Shown here piece after piece: positions 16,590-25,214 of a DNA stretch of 64,000 nucleotides (the first letter of the stretch is position 1; the number at the start of each line of letters is the position of its first letter). The position numbers and the translations under genes were made by a program. The notes beneath the pieces are model-generated. The model ran no database searches. It was given only the letters and a program-made list of their open reading frames with translations, and was not told the DNA's origin. This DNA is from PHAA01 sp034927445 (lineage in GTDB: Bacteria > Bacillota > Syntrophomonadia > Syntrophomonadales > Syntrophomonadaceae), in NCBI GenBank assembly GCA_034927445.1, contig JAYFPZ010000007.1, positions 190,585 to 254,584 of the forward strand, read 5' to 3'.

Positions 16590-17849
16590 TTATACCTCCC
16601 ATGGCGCAGTTATTCTGCCTTTAATGGCACTGGCAGCAGCCACCGCCGGGTTGCAGAGATAAACCTCGCTCTCCGGATGTCCCATCCGTCCGACAAAGTT
16701 GCGGTTGGTCGTAGCGAGAGCTTTCTCCCCTTTAGCCAGTATTCCCATATGACCACCCAGGCAGGGGCCGCAGGTCGGGGTGCTTACAACCGCTCCGGCT
16801 TCGATAAAGGTCTCAATGAACCCCCGACGCAGAGCTTCCAGGTAAATGGCCTGGGTTCCCGGCAGGATAATCGCCCGGATTTCGGGATGAACCTTATGGC
16901 CTTTAAGGATGGCCGCGGCCGCCTCCAGGTCCTCAATCCGGCCGTTGGTACAAGACCCGATTACTACCTGGTCAATGGTTATATTTACAGCCTCGCTTAC
17001 CCGGCGGGTATTTTCCGGCAAATGCGGGAACGCCACCAGGGGTTCCAGCGCGGCAACATCATATTCTATAATTTGCGCATAGACTGCGTCGGCATCGGCT
17101 TGATAAATCTTATAAGGCCGGCGCGCTCTATCTTTTATATACGCCAAGGTTATTTCATCCGCGGCAATAACACCATTTTTGCCCCCGGCTTCAATCGCCA
17201 TGTTGGCCATGGCAAAACGATGGTCCATCGACAGGCGGCTGATAGCCTCACCGGTAAATTCCATCGACATATAGCGGGCGCCGTCCACCCCAATATCCCC
17301 AATGGCATGCAGGATAAAATCCTTGCCGCCAACCCACTGCGGGGTTTTACCATAATAAATAAATTTAATGCTTTCGGGCACCTTAAACCAGGCTTCACCG
17401 GTAGCCATAGCGGCGGCCATGTCGGTCGACCCTACTCCGGTGGCAAATGCACCCAGAGCCCCATAGGTACAGGTATGGGAATCGGCCCCGATGATCAGGT
17501 CCCCCGGTCCTACCAGTCCCTGTTCCGGCAGCAGACAGTGTTCGATGCCCATTTGTCCGACTTCAAAATAGTTGCTGATGCCGTAGGTTCTGGCAAAATC
17601 TCTTACTATCTTGCACTGCTCGGCTGATTTTATATCCTTGTTGGGGGTAAAATGGTCAGGTACCAAAACTATGCTGCCTGGCTCGAAGACTTCCGTCAAT
17701 TCCAGTTTGTTGAATTCGGCAATAGCCACCGGAGCGGTGACGTCATTGCCCAGAATCACATCCAGCTTGCAATTGAGCAGTTCCCCGGCCTCAACCTGCT
17801 CCCGGCCGGCATGGGCAGCCAGAATTTTTTGGCTAATTGTCATTCCCAT
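16590..17849 (-). CDS. leuC: 3-isopropylmalate dehydratase large subunit
   Basis: The 419-residue aconitase-family protein carries GADSHTCTYGALGAFATGVGS and the [4Fe-4S] ligands in VIGSCTNGRIEDL and TCGPCLGGHMG. It is the shorter, archaeal/HacA-like LeuC that works with the 166-residue LeuD downstream. The start at 17849 follows GGAGG seven bases upstream; the open frame 15 residues further upstream lacks a ribosome site. The iron-sulfur cluster makes it oxygen-sensitive, which suits an anaerobe. Confidence 0.95.
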   Translation of the reverse strand: MGMTISQKILAAHAGREQVEAGELLNCKLDVILGNDVTAPVAIAEFNKLELTEVFEPGSIVLVPDHFTPNKDIKSAEQCKIVRDFARTYGISNYFEVGQMGIEHCLLPEQGLVGPGDLIIGADSHTCTYGALGAFATGVGSTDMAAAMATGEAWFKVPESIKFIYYGKTPQWVGGKDFILHAIGDIGVDGARYMSMEFTGEAISRLSMDHRFAMANMAIEAGGKNGVIAADEITLAYIKDRARRPYKIYQADADAVYAQIIEYDVAALEPLVAFPHLPENTRRVSEAVNITIDQVVIGSCTNGRIEDLEAAAAILKGHKVHPEIRAIILPGTQAIYLEALRRGFIETFIEAGAVVSTPTCGPCLGGHMGILAKGEKALATTNRNFVGRMGHPESEVYLCNPAVAAASAIKGRITAPWEV

Positions 17850-17935
17850 AAGCGTTCCTCCATTAAATATGATTTGCTCCCTTTTACCAAACAAATTGTC
17901 AGGTTGTCAAGGGGGTGGGGGTGAACAGGGGATAG

Positions 17936-17956
17936 GGGGACAAGGGACCTGTCCCC
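17936..17956 (-). other. Intercistronic hairpin between leuA and leuC
   Basis: GGGGACA and TGTCCCC form a seven-base-pair stem in the 114-base leuA-leuC gap, which is otherwise G-rich. There is no T run, so it is not a standard terminator; it may mark RNA processing or be a small repeat remnant. Confidence 0.45.
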
Positions 17957-17963
17957 GCATTAT

Positions 17964-19502
17964 TTAGGCATCAGCATTGCTACTCAGCTGCTTTTCATAG
18001 TAATACTTGTTAATGGCATTTATATAAGATTTAACACTCGCTTCGATTATATCGGTGCTTAGCCCTTTGCCGTTGTAGACATTGCCCTCGATTTTAATCC
18101 TTGCGGTTACTTCACCCAGAGCGTCTTTACCAGCGGATACGGCATGCAATTTGTAATCAATCATTTTACCGTATATATCGGTAATTTTATCGACTGCATG
18201 ACAGGCGGCTTCCACCGGTCCCGCTCCGGTAGCGGCAGATTCAAAAGCCTTGCCTTCAATAGCCAGTTTGACTGTAGCCGTAGGTATTACGCTGCTGCCG
18301 CAGGATATATGCAGATATTCCAAGCTGAACCGTTCGGGCACTGCTCTGACCCGGTCTTTGACCAGAGCTTCCAAGTCGTCATCATTGATCTCCTTTTTCT
18401 TATCGGCAATTTCCTTAAATCCGGCAAAGGCTTTCTGCAATTCAGCATCATCGAGAGTATATCCAAGTTCCTGCAAGCGCTCTTTGAAAGCATGCCGTCC
18501 GGAATGTTTGCCCAGCACCAGATTGCTTTTATAAACCCCAACCAATTCAGGGCTCATTATTTCATAGGTGCTTCTTTCTTTAAGCACCCCGTCCTGATGG
18601 ATGCCAGCTTCATGCGCAAAAGCATTGTTGCCCACCACCGCTTTATTGGGCTGAATGAGCATACCGGTTAAACCGCTTACCAACCGGCTGGTCCGGTATA
18701 TTTCCTGGTAGTTAATATTAATTTCTTTCTTATAAAACGGCTTACGGGTATACAGGGCCATGATGATTTCTTCCAAGGAGGCATTTCCTGCCCGCTCCCC
18801 TATGCCGTTTACCGCACATTCGATCTGCCTCGCGCCGTTTACTACTCCCGCCAGGGAATTGGCCACAGCCATGCCCAGATCATCGTGGCAATGAACACTC
18901 AGTATGGCCTGGTCCATATTGGGCACCCGCTCCGTAATAGAGCGGATAAACCGGCCAAAATCTTCAGGGACCGCGTAACCTACTGTATCCGGCAGGTTTA
19001 CCACCTCAGCCCCGGCCTCAATAACCGCTGCCACTACCTGGGCCAGAAAATCTAAGTCGCTACGGGATGCATCTTCGGCTGAAAATTCTACATTACCGCA
19101 ATATTTTTTGGCATACTTGACTGCATCTACCGCTTGCTGCAGGGCCTGTTCCCGGCTTATCTGCAGTTTATGGCGCAGATGAATATCGGAGGTAGCCAAA
19201 AAAGTATGTATACGGGGGCTTTCCGCATATTGCAAGGCCTCCCAGCCCCGATCGATATCCATGCGGGTAGCCCGGCACAGGCCCGCAATAGTCGTTCCTT
19301 TAACCTTTTTGGCGATATTGGTTACCGCCTGAAAATCACCCGGAGAGGCAATGGGAAAGCCGGCCTCGATAACATCTACTCCCAGCCGGGCCAGCTGCCC
19401 TGCTATTTCCAGCTTTTCTTCCACATTCAGGCTGACTCCCGGTGACTGCTCACCATCACGCAGGGTGGTATCAAAAAGGTAGATTCTGCTAGTATCACCC
19501 AT
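17964..19502 (-). CDS. leuA: 2-isopropylmalate synthase
   Basis: The 512-residue enzyme condenses acetyl-CoA and 2-oxoisovalerate in the first committed step of leucine synthesis. FDTTLRDGEQSPGVSLNVEEK is the canonical motif, with EAGFPIASPGDF, HCHDDLGMAVANSL and NGIGERAGNASLEE completing the active site. The last 120 residues are the leucine-binding LeuA-dimer domain. It is paralogous to the cimA product at the end of the operon; EQSPG here versus SQGEG there supports the two assignments. ATG at 19502 follows GGAGG-like sequence. Confidence 0.95.
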   Translation of the reverse strand: MGDTSRIYLFDTTLRDGEQSPGVSLNVEEKLEIAGQLARLGVDVIEAGFPIASPGDFQAVTNIAKKVKGTTIAGLCRATRMDIDRGWEALQYAESPRIHTFLATSDIHLRHKLQISREQALQQAVDAVKYAKKYCGNVEFSAEDASRSDLDFLAQVVAAVIEAGAEVVNLPDTVGYAVPEDFGRFIRSITERVPNMDQAILSVHCHDDLGMAVANSLAGVVNGARQIECAVNGIGERAGNASLEEIIMALYTRKPFYKKEININYQEIYRTSRLVSGLTGMLIQPNKAVVGNNAFAHEAGIHQDGVLKERSTYEIMSPELVGVYKSNLVLGKHSGRHAFKERLQELGYTLDDAELQKAFAGFKEIADKKKEINDDDLEALVKDRVRAVPERFSLEYLHISCGSSVIPTATVKLAIEGKAFESAATGAGPVEAACHAVDKITDIYGKMIDYKLHAVSAGKDALGEVTARIKIEGNVYNGKGLSTDIIEASVKSYINAINKYYYEKQLSSNADA

Positions 19503-19528
19503 GAAAAATCCTCCAATTTAATTTTTAA

Positions 19529-19566
19529 TAATTAGAAAATTGGGGTTGCCCCCAATCTTCTAATTA
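19529..19566 (-). other. Intercistronic hairpin between ilvC and leuA
   Basis: A 16-base-pair stem with one mismatch and a four-base loop (TTGC) lies between the ilvC stop and the leuA start. It is terminator-strength, but the following minus-strand sequence is mixed A/T rather than a clean T run. It may lower leu expression relative to ilv or protect the upstream mRNA. Confidence 0.6.
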
Positions 19567-19609
19567 AATGCCGTATTTTAAAGATTAAATGGATACAGGT
19601 CCCCTGTGC

Positions 19610-20623
19610 CTATTTGCTTTCTTTAAGCCAGGGCATCATAGCCCGCAGTTCAGCCCCAACTTCTTCAATCAAGTGTTCACGGTTCATCCTTTTCAAAGCA
19701 TTGAAGCGGGGACGACCTACCGTATTCTCCAGCAGCCAATTTTTGGCAAAGGTACCGTCCTGGATGTCAGCTAGAGCTTCCTCCATGGCCCATTGGGCCT
19801 CTTCGCCAATGATGTCCGGACCTTTGGTATAATCTCCCCATTCCGCCGTATCACTGATGGAATAACGCATGAAGCCCATACCGCCTTCATACATAAGATC
19901 AACGATTAATTTCAGCTCGTGGAAACATTCAAAATAGGCTATTTCCGGCTGGTAACCCGCTGCCACCAGGGTTTCAAATCCAGTCTTTACCAGTTGGGTA
20001 ACTCCGCCGCAGAGTACGCATTGTTCGCCAAAGAGGTCGGTTTCAGTCTCTTCTTTAAAGGTGGTCTCTATGACCCCGGCCCGGGTACATCCTATCCCCC
20101 GGGCATAAGCCAGTCCAATTTCATGGGCAGTGCCGGTGGCATCCTGTTGCACCGCAATCAGACCCGGAACTCCGGCTCCCTTTTGATACATCCGGCGCAC
20201 CAGATGGCCGGGACTTTTCGGAGCTATCATGAAAACGTCAACAAAATCAGGGGGTACAATCTGTCCGAAATGAATGTTGAAACCGTGGGAGAACCCCAGG
20301 GCATTGCCTTTCTTCAGATAAGGCTTGATCTCGGCATCATATACCTTGGCCTGGATTTCATCGGGCAACAGAATCTGAATAATATCAGCGGCGGCAGCGG
20401 CTTCTGCCACGCTCATGGGGGTAATCCCAGCTTCAATAACCTTGTTCCATTCATTTTGGGTAAAATCATCGGTGGGCTTTCTTAACCCGACTATAACCTT
20501 TACCCCGCTTTCGTGCAGGTTCTGGGCCTGGGCATGGCCTTGGGAGCCAAAACCCATAACCGCCACCGTCTTACCCTGGAGCAGATCTAAATTTGCATCA
20601 GCATCATAGTACATTTTCGCCAT
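19610..20623 (-). CDS. ilvC: Ketol-acid reductoisomerase
   Basis: The 337-residue class I enzyme has the NADPH-binding motif VMGFGSQGHAQAQNL and the conserved acidic metal-binding helices in the C-terminal knotted domain (ETFKEETETDLFGEQ, EAYF-type ECFHELKLIVDLMYEGG). It converts acetolactate and acetohydroxybutyrate to the dihydroxy acids that feed IlvD. It lies 22 bases after ilvN. ATG at 20623 follows AAAGGAGG. Confidence 0.96.
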   Translation of the reverse strand: MAKMYYDADANLDLLQGKTVAVMGFGSQGHAQAQNLHESGVKVIVGLRKPTDDFTQNEWNKVIEAGITPMSVAEAAAAADIIQILLPDEIQAKVYDAEIKPYLKKGNALGFSHGFNIHFGQIVPPDFVDVFMIAPKSPGHLVRRMYQKGAGVPGLIAVQQDATGTAHEIGLAYARGIGCTRAGVIETTFKEETETDLFGEQCVLCGGVTQLVKTGFETLVAAGYQPEIAYFECFHELKLIVDLMYEGGMGFMRYSISDTAEWGDYTKGPDIIGEEAQWAMEEALADIQDGTFAKNWLLENTVGRPRFNALKRMNREHLIEEVGAELRAMMPWLKESK

Positions 20624-20645
20624 TTGTATGTTCCTCCTTTAATAT

Positions 20646-21146
20646 TTATCCTTTTTTAATATCTTCACTGGTACCGCGAACCATGGCCACTTTGCCGGTA
20701 CGTACCAGTTCAATGATTCCAAAGGGCCGGAATGATTCTTCCAGGGCGTCAATCTTGCCCCGGTCGCCGGTGGCCTCCACAATCAAAGAGGTTCTGCCTA
20801 TATCAACAATGCGCGCTCTGAATATATCGACCAGTTGAACGATTTCGGACCTAACGTTGTTATCCGCTTTGACCTTGATCAGCACCAATTCTCTATCCAC
20901 CGAACGATCCTGGGTAATGTCAACTACCTTGCAAACATCGACCAGTTTATAGAGCTGCTTGCTCACCTGTTCTATTACTTTATCATCTCCTTCAACCACA
21001 ATGGTCATTCGGGATATCCCCGGATTCTCGGTGGTACCTACCGTCAAACTGTCTATATTGTATCCCCTGCGGCGGAACAGGGTGGTAACCCGGGTGAGAA
21101 CCCCCGATTTATTTTCTACCGTAACCGCCAGGGTATGTTTATTCAT
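20646..21146 (-). CDS. ilvN: Acetolactate synthase small (regulatory) subunit
   Basis: The 166-residue protein has an N-terminal ACT domain (HTLAVTVENKSGVLTRVTTLFRRRGYNIDSLTVGTTE) that gives valine feedback control, and a second ACT-like half. The ATG at 21146 sits seven bases after GGGAGGT and overlaps the last eight bases of ilvB, so it is preferred over the GTG three codons earlier, which lies inside the ribosome site. Confidence 0.95.
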   Translation of the reverse strand: MNKHTLAVTVENKSGVLTRVTTLFRRRGYNIDSLTVGTTENPGISRMTIVVEGDDKVIEQVSKQLYKLVDVCKVVDITQDRSVDRELVLIKVKADNNVRSEIVQLVDIFRARIVDIGRTSLIVEATGDRGKIDALEESFRPFGIIELVRTGKVAMVRGTSEDIKKG

Positions 21147-22830
21147 AATCGTCACCTCCCAGCATATTCAGCAAAGACTCTCCAGGGGGTACCATGGGAA
21201 ATACGTTGGCCTCCCGTTCCACCCAAAAATCGATCATCACCGGGCGGTCTGCAACCTGCAGCGCTGCCCGCAAGGCCTCTTCAACGTCTTCAGCCCGGGT
21301 AACCCTCATGCCTACCGCACCGTAGGCTTCAGCTAATTTGACGAAATCGGGCTGACTGGACACATCCGTGTTGGAATAACGGCTATTGTAGAACAGGCCC
21401 TGCCATTGCCTTACCATACCCAGGAATTGATTATTAAGAATACAGATTATTACCGGTATTTTATATTGAAGGGCGGTGGCCATTTCCTGAATATTCATCT
21501 GAATGCTGCCATCTCCGGCAATATCTATGACCGTCATATCCGGGCGGGCTACTTTGGCACCTATGGCGGCGGGCAATCCGAAGCCCATGGTGCCGAGTCC
21601 GCCTGAGCTTATAAATGTGCGCGGCTCGCGGTATTGATAATACTGGGCGGCCCACATTTGGTTTTGGCCTACCTCGGTAGTAATGATAGCGTTGCCCTGG
21701 GTAACATCAAATATCTTCTCCACCACATGCTGCGGCATTATACGTCCTTCCGAAGCTTTTCCATAGCGAAGGGGAAAATCGTCTTTCCAGCGTGAAATGG
21801 TTTGATGCCATTCAGTCGGTTCCTCCCTGCTCTCTATGCGTGGCAGCAAGGCCTGTAACGCTTCTTTGACATCGCTGACAATGGGAATATTTATATCTAC
21901 ATTCTTGCCGATTTCCGCAGCATCGATATCGATGTGGATAATAGCCGCCTTGGGTGCAAAATCAGACAGTTTGGCGGTTACCCGGTCATCAAATCTAACC
22001 CCGACCGCAATCAAAACATCACACTCACCGATGGCATAGTTGGCATAGCGGGTGCCATGCATACCCGGCATCCCCAGCGATAAATGACTCAGCCCCGGGA
22101 AGGCTCCAATCCCCATCAGCGTAGTAGTTACTGGGATCTTGGCTTTTTCGGCAATTGCTCTTAATTCAGCCGCGGCCTCCGCGTTGATAACTCCCCCGCC
22201 GGCATATATGAGCGGCCTTTCCGCCCGGTTGATCATCTGGGCGGCGGCAACAATCTGCCCGGAGTTAACCCCTTTTACTACGCGATAGCCCCTGATAGCA
22301 ACGTCTTCATTACGGTCTTCAAACTCTATGGTCTGGTCCATAACATCTCGCGGCAAGTCCAGCACCACCGGTCCGGGGCGGTTGGTCCGGGCGATATGGA
22401 AAGCTTCATGGACAGTCCTGGCTACATCCTCGGTTTTTTCTATCATATAGCTGTGCTTGGTAATGGGTAAAGTTATACCGATAATATCAGCCTCTTGAAA
22501 GGCATCCGTACCAATAGACTGAGTTCCCACCTGTCCGGTTAAAGCTATTATGGGAACTGAATCCATATAGGCATCGGCAATGCCTGTAACCAAATTTGTA
22601 GCCCCCGGTCCTGAAGTTGCCAGACACACTCCGACCTTACCGGAAGCTCGGGCATAACCTTCCGCAGCATGAGCCGCTCCCTGTTCATGTCGCACCAGGA
22701 TATGTTTTATGTCTGAATCATACAGGGCATCGTAAATAGGCAGGGCCTGGCCTCCCGGATACCCAAAAATAACCTCAACGCCCTCCTTCTTCAGGCAGTG
22801 CAGCAAGATTTCGGCTCCTTTTAACTTCAC
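21139..22830 (-). CDS. ilvB: Acetolactate synthase large subunit
   Basis: The TPP- and FAD-dependent enzyme of about 563 residues makes acetolactate from pyruvate and acetohydroxybutyrate from pyruvate plus 2-oxobutyrate. GYPGGQALPIYDAL, RHEQGAAHAAEGYARASG with the catalytic glutamate, and GDGSIQMNIQEMATALQY...NNQ for TPP/magnesium are all present. The GTG at 22830 is eight bases after GGAGG and is preferred to the ATG two bases from that site. First gene of the ilvBNC-leuACDB-cimA operon. No T-box is seen in the roughly 245 bases upstream. Confidence 0.95.
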   Translation of the reverse strand: MKLKGAEILLHCLKKEGVEVIFGYPGGQALPIYDALYDSDIKHILVRHEQGAAHAAEGYARASGKVGVCLATSGPGATNLVTGIADAYMDSVPIIALTGQVGTQSIGTDAFQEADIIGITLPITKHSYMIEKTEDVARTVHEAFHIARTNRPGPVVLDLPRDVMDQTIEFEDRNEDVAIRGYRVVKGVNSGQIVAAAQMINRAERPLIYAGGGVINAEAAAELRAIAEKAKIPVTTTLMGIGAFPGLSHLSLGMPGMHGTRYANYAIGECDVLIAVGVRFDDRVTAKLSDFAPKAAIIHIDIDAAEIGKNVDINIPIVSDVKEALQALLPRIESREEPTEWHQTISRWKDDFPLRYGKASEGRIMPQHVVEKIFDVTQGNAIITTEVGQNQMWAAQYYQYREPRTFISSGGLGTMGFGLPAAIGAKVARPDMTVIDIAGDGSIQMNIQEMATALQYKIPVIICILNNQFLGMVRQWQGLFYNSRYSNTDVSSQPDFVKLAEAYGAVGMRVTRAEDVEEALRAALQVADRPVMIDFWVEREANVFPMVPPGESLLNMLGGDDYE

Positions 22831-23075
22831 TCCCATCACCTCCGTAAAATACTAAATATAATTGATTGAGTGTTAATAAAAATAATTGCTTCCATTGTAT
22901 AATAAACGACGCCTTTTATTTAACTTTAAAAGGCCCATTTATTCAGTTTAATAAATTGGTTAATTTTTCAAGTATGCTTGAAATAGCGGTTGAGATCCGG
23001 ATTTTTGGACGCTGCACCGGTAAGATAAACAAATGTTAAAAGTAATAACAAGTGTTTGGTAATTTATGTAAATAT

Positions 23076-23105
23076 AAAAGCGGGCTTGTGATGGCCCGCT
23101 TTTTC
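23076..23105. terminator. Bidirectional terminator after ilvD
   Basis: AAAGCGGGC pairs with GCCCGCTTT around an eight-base loop, flanked by A-rich and T-rich runs. It lies ten bases downstream of the ilvD stop on the minus strand, so ilvD appears to be terminated before ilvB. Confidence 0.85.
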
Positions 23106-23115
23106 ACCGTAAGCA

Positions 23116-24777
23116 TTATTGCTTGAATATTGCTCCGCTGCTGGCTGACTGAACCATCTCAGCATAACGTTTCATATATCCGGTTTTAATTCGCGGTTCG
23201 GGCTTAATCCACCGTTCTTTTCTTGCAAGCAGGATACTATCCTCGACCAGGAGTTGTAAACTGTTCTCGGGAATATCAATGCTAATCAAATCCCCTTCTT
23301 CGACCAGACCGATGATTCCACCTGACGCGGCTTCGGGTGATACATGGCCAATTGACGCTCCCCGGGTCGCCCCTGAGAATCTGCCATCGGTAATAAGAGC
23401 AACCTCTTTGTCCAACCCCATCCCGGCAATAACCGAAGTGGGAGTCAGCATCTCCCTCATCCCCGGTCCCCCCCGGGGGCCTTCGTACCTTATAACCACT
23501 ACATCCCCGGCTTTGATTTGCTGGTTTAATATAGCGGTTACAGCTTCCTCTTCACTATCAAATACCCGGGCCGGTCCTTGATGCCGCATCATCTCCGGAT
23601 CAACTGCGCCTTTTTTGACTACTGCGCCTTCCGGGGCCAGGTTGCCAAATAGAACTGCCAGGCCGCCACTGGAGTTGTAGGGATTATCCAGGGGGCGTAT
23701 GACTTCATGGTTACGCACGGGGTTATTGGCAATATTTTCTCCCAGGGTCAAACCGGTTACGGTAAGCACCTCTGTATTAATAAGATTGCCTCGGTTTAGT
23801 TCATGGTATATGGCATGAACTCCGCCGGCCCGATTCAAGTCCTCCATATGGTGGAAGCCGGCCGGGCTTATTTTACACAAATGAGGAGTACCGGCGCTGA
23901 CTTCATTGAAAAGGTCCAAATCGATGTTTACCCCCGCTTCGTTGGCAATTGCCATCAGATGCAGGACCGAGTTGGTGGAACAGCCAATGGCCATATCCAT
24001 AGTGATGGCATTGCGGAATGCGGCGGCGGTCATGATAGTACTGGGTTTAATATCCTTCTCCAGCAGTTCCATTATTTTTATGCCCGCACTTTTGGCAAGG
24101 CGTATCCGCTCCGAATAAACGGCGGGAATGGTGCCGTTGCCGGGCAGTCCCATCCCCAGAGCCTCGGTCAGGCAGTTCATGGAATTGGCGGTGAACATAC
24201 CTGCACAGGAACCGCAGGTAGGACAAGCATTATCCTCCAAACCGGTTAGTTCCTCCATGGTAATCTTCCCCCCGGCGGCTGCTCCCACCCCTTCAAAAAC
24301 CTGAGTAACGCTGACATTCTGGTTATTTATCACTCCGGCCAGCATTGGTCCTCCGCTGACGAAGATAGCAGGCAGATTAAGCCGTGCCGCCGCCATCAGC
24401 ATGCCGGGCACCACTTTGTCGCAATTGGGGATAAAAACCAGGGCATCAAAGGCATGGGCGGTTGCCATTATTTCAATTGAGTCTGCTATCAGCTCACGGC
24501 TGCCCAGTGAATATTTCATGCCGGTATGGTTCATGGCAATACCGTCACAAACCGCAATGGTTTGAAATTCGAAGGGGGTTCCGCCGGCCAGACGCACTCC
24601 GGCCTTAACTGCCTCTCCTATTTTATCCAGATTGATGTGTCCGGGTACGATGTCGTTAAAAGAATTAACTATGCCTACAAAGGGCCGGGCGATTTCCTGA
24701 TCGGTTAATCCCAGCGCCCGAAAAAGTGAGCGGTGGGGTGCTTTTTCCAATCCGTGTTTTACCAGATCGCTTTTCAT
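23116..24777 (-). CDS. ilvD: Dihydroxy-acid dehydratase
   Basis: The 553-residue iron-sulfur enzyme has VFIPNCDKVVPGMLMAAARLN, DNACPTCGSCAGMFTANSMNCL with cluster cysteines, and DGRFSGATRGASIGHVSPEA near the C terminus. It dehydrates the dihydroxy acids to the 2-oxo acids of the isoleucine and valine pathways. It forms its own transcription unit, preceded by a T-box leader with an isoleucine codon and followed by a terminator, separate from the ilvB operon just downstream. Confidence 0.96.
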   Translation of the reverse strand: MKSDLVKHGLEKAPHRSLFRALGLTDQEIARPFVGIVNSFNDIVPGHINLDKIGEAVKAGVRLAGGTPFEFQTIAVCDGIAMNHTGMKYSLGSRELIADSIEIMATAHAFDALVFIPNCDKVVPGMLMAAARLNLPAIFVSGGPMLAGVINNQNVSVTQVFEGVGAAAGGKITMEELTGLEDNACPTCGSCAGMFTANSMNCLTEALGMGLPGNGTIPAVYSERIRLAKSAGIKIMELLEKDIKPSTIMTAAAFRNAITMDMAIGCSTNSVLHLMAIANEAGVNIDLDLFNEVSAGTPHLCKISPAGFHHMEDLNRAGGVHAIYHELNRGNLINTEVLTVTGLTLGENIANNPVRNHEVIRPLDNPYNSSGGLAVLFGNLAPEGAVVKKGAVDPEMMRHQGPARVFDSEEEAVTAILNQQIKAGDVVVIRYEGPRGGPGMREMLTPTSVIAGMGLDKEVALITDGRFSGATRGASIGHVSPEAASGGIIGLVEEGDLISIDIPENSLQLLVEDSILLARKERWIKPEPRIKTGYMKRYAEMVQSASSGAIFKQ

Positions 24778-24875
24778 AGCATTACTCCTTATGCTTAATA
24801 AATTGGTTTTAACTCTGGCAGAAAATCCGATATTAACAATTAAAATATTAACAATTAAAAATTAAAAATGAAAAC

Positions 24876-25170
24876 AAAAAACCCCTCATCCTCATCAGGG
24901 ACGAGAGGTATTTTCCCGCGGTACCACCCTGCTTGTCGCACTCATATATAGGTACGACCTCTTGCAGCACAATGTTAGGGCTGTGCTTACTTGTTAACGG
25001 ACTTGTACGTCCGGCACCACCTAATAAGCCTTGTAAAAATTAAGGCCTTTCAGATAGCAGCTCCAGAACGAGCTCACTACGCAAGATTGACCCCGGTTTC
25101 CAGCTGCCCCGGTTCTCTGTTATCAAAACTTCGCGCAGATTTTTTCCTTCATTGCCTATGTAGTATATTT
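24876..25170 (-). ncRNA. T-box leader of ilvD, isoleucine type
   Basis: The minus strand carries the T-box sequence AGGGTGGTACCGCG (24931-24918) followed by a ten-base-pair terminator stem and a T run. Upstream lies a stem I with the AGAGAACCGGGG...GGAAACCGGGG apical element and the specifier region GCTATCTGAAAG, giving ATC (Ile) at 25055-25053. The T-box base paired to the tRNA discriminator is T, which fits A73 of tRNA-Ile. Uncharged tRNA-Ile should allow read-through into ilvD. This explains the 437-base gap. Confidence 0.93.
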
Positions 25171-25176
25171 CGGAGT

Positions 25177-25206
25177 AGTATACTTCAACCTCAGGGAATT
25201 TGTCAA
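25177..25206 (-). promoter_or_regulatory. Predicted sigma-70/A promoter for ilvD
   Basis: TTGACA (25206-25201) and TATACT (25182-25177) with an 18-base spacer lie just before the T-box stem I. Confidence 0.75.
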
Positions 25207-25214
25207 GCAAATAA

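Noticed and set aside
16548..17627. 359-codon plus-strand ORF opposite leuC
   Set aside because: It is the antisense shadow of leuC/leuD, with no ribosome site and no recognisable motif.
22850..23075. T-box or other leader upstream of ilvB
   Set aside because: No GGTGGNACCGCG-like sequence or terminator/antiterminator pair was found there; only weak promoter-like text.
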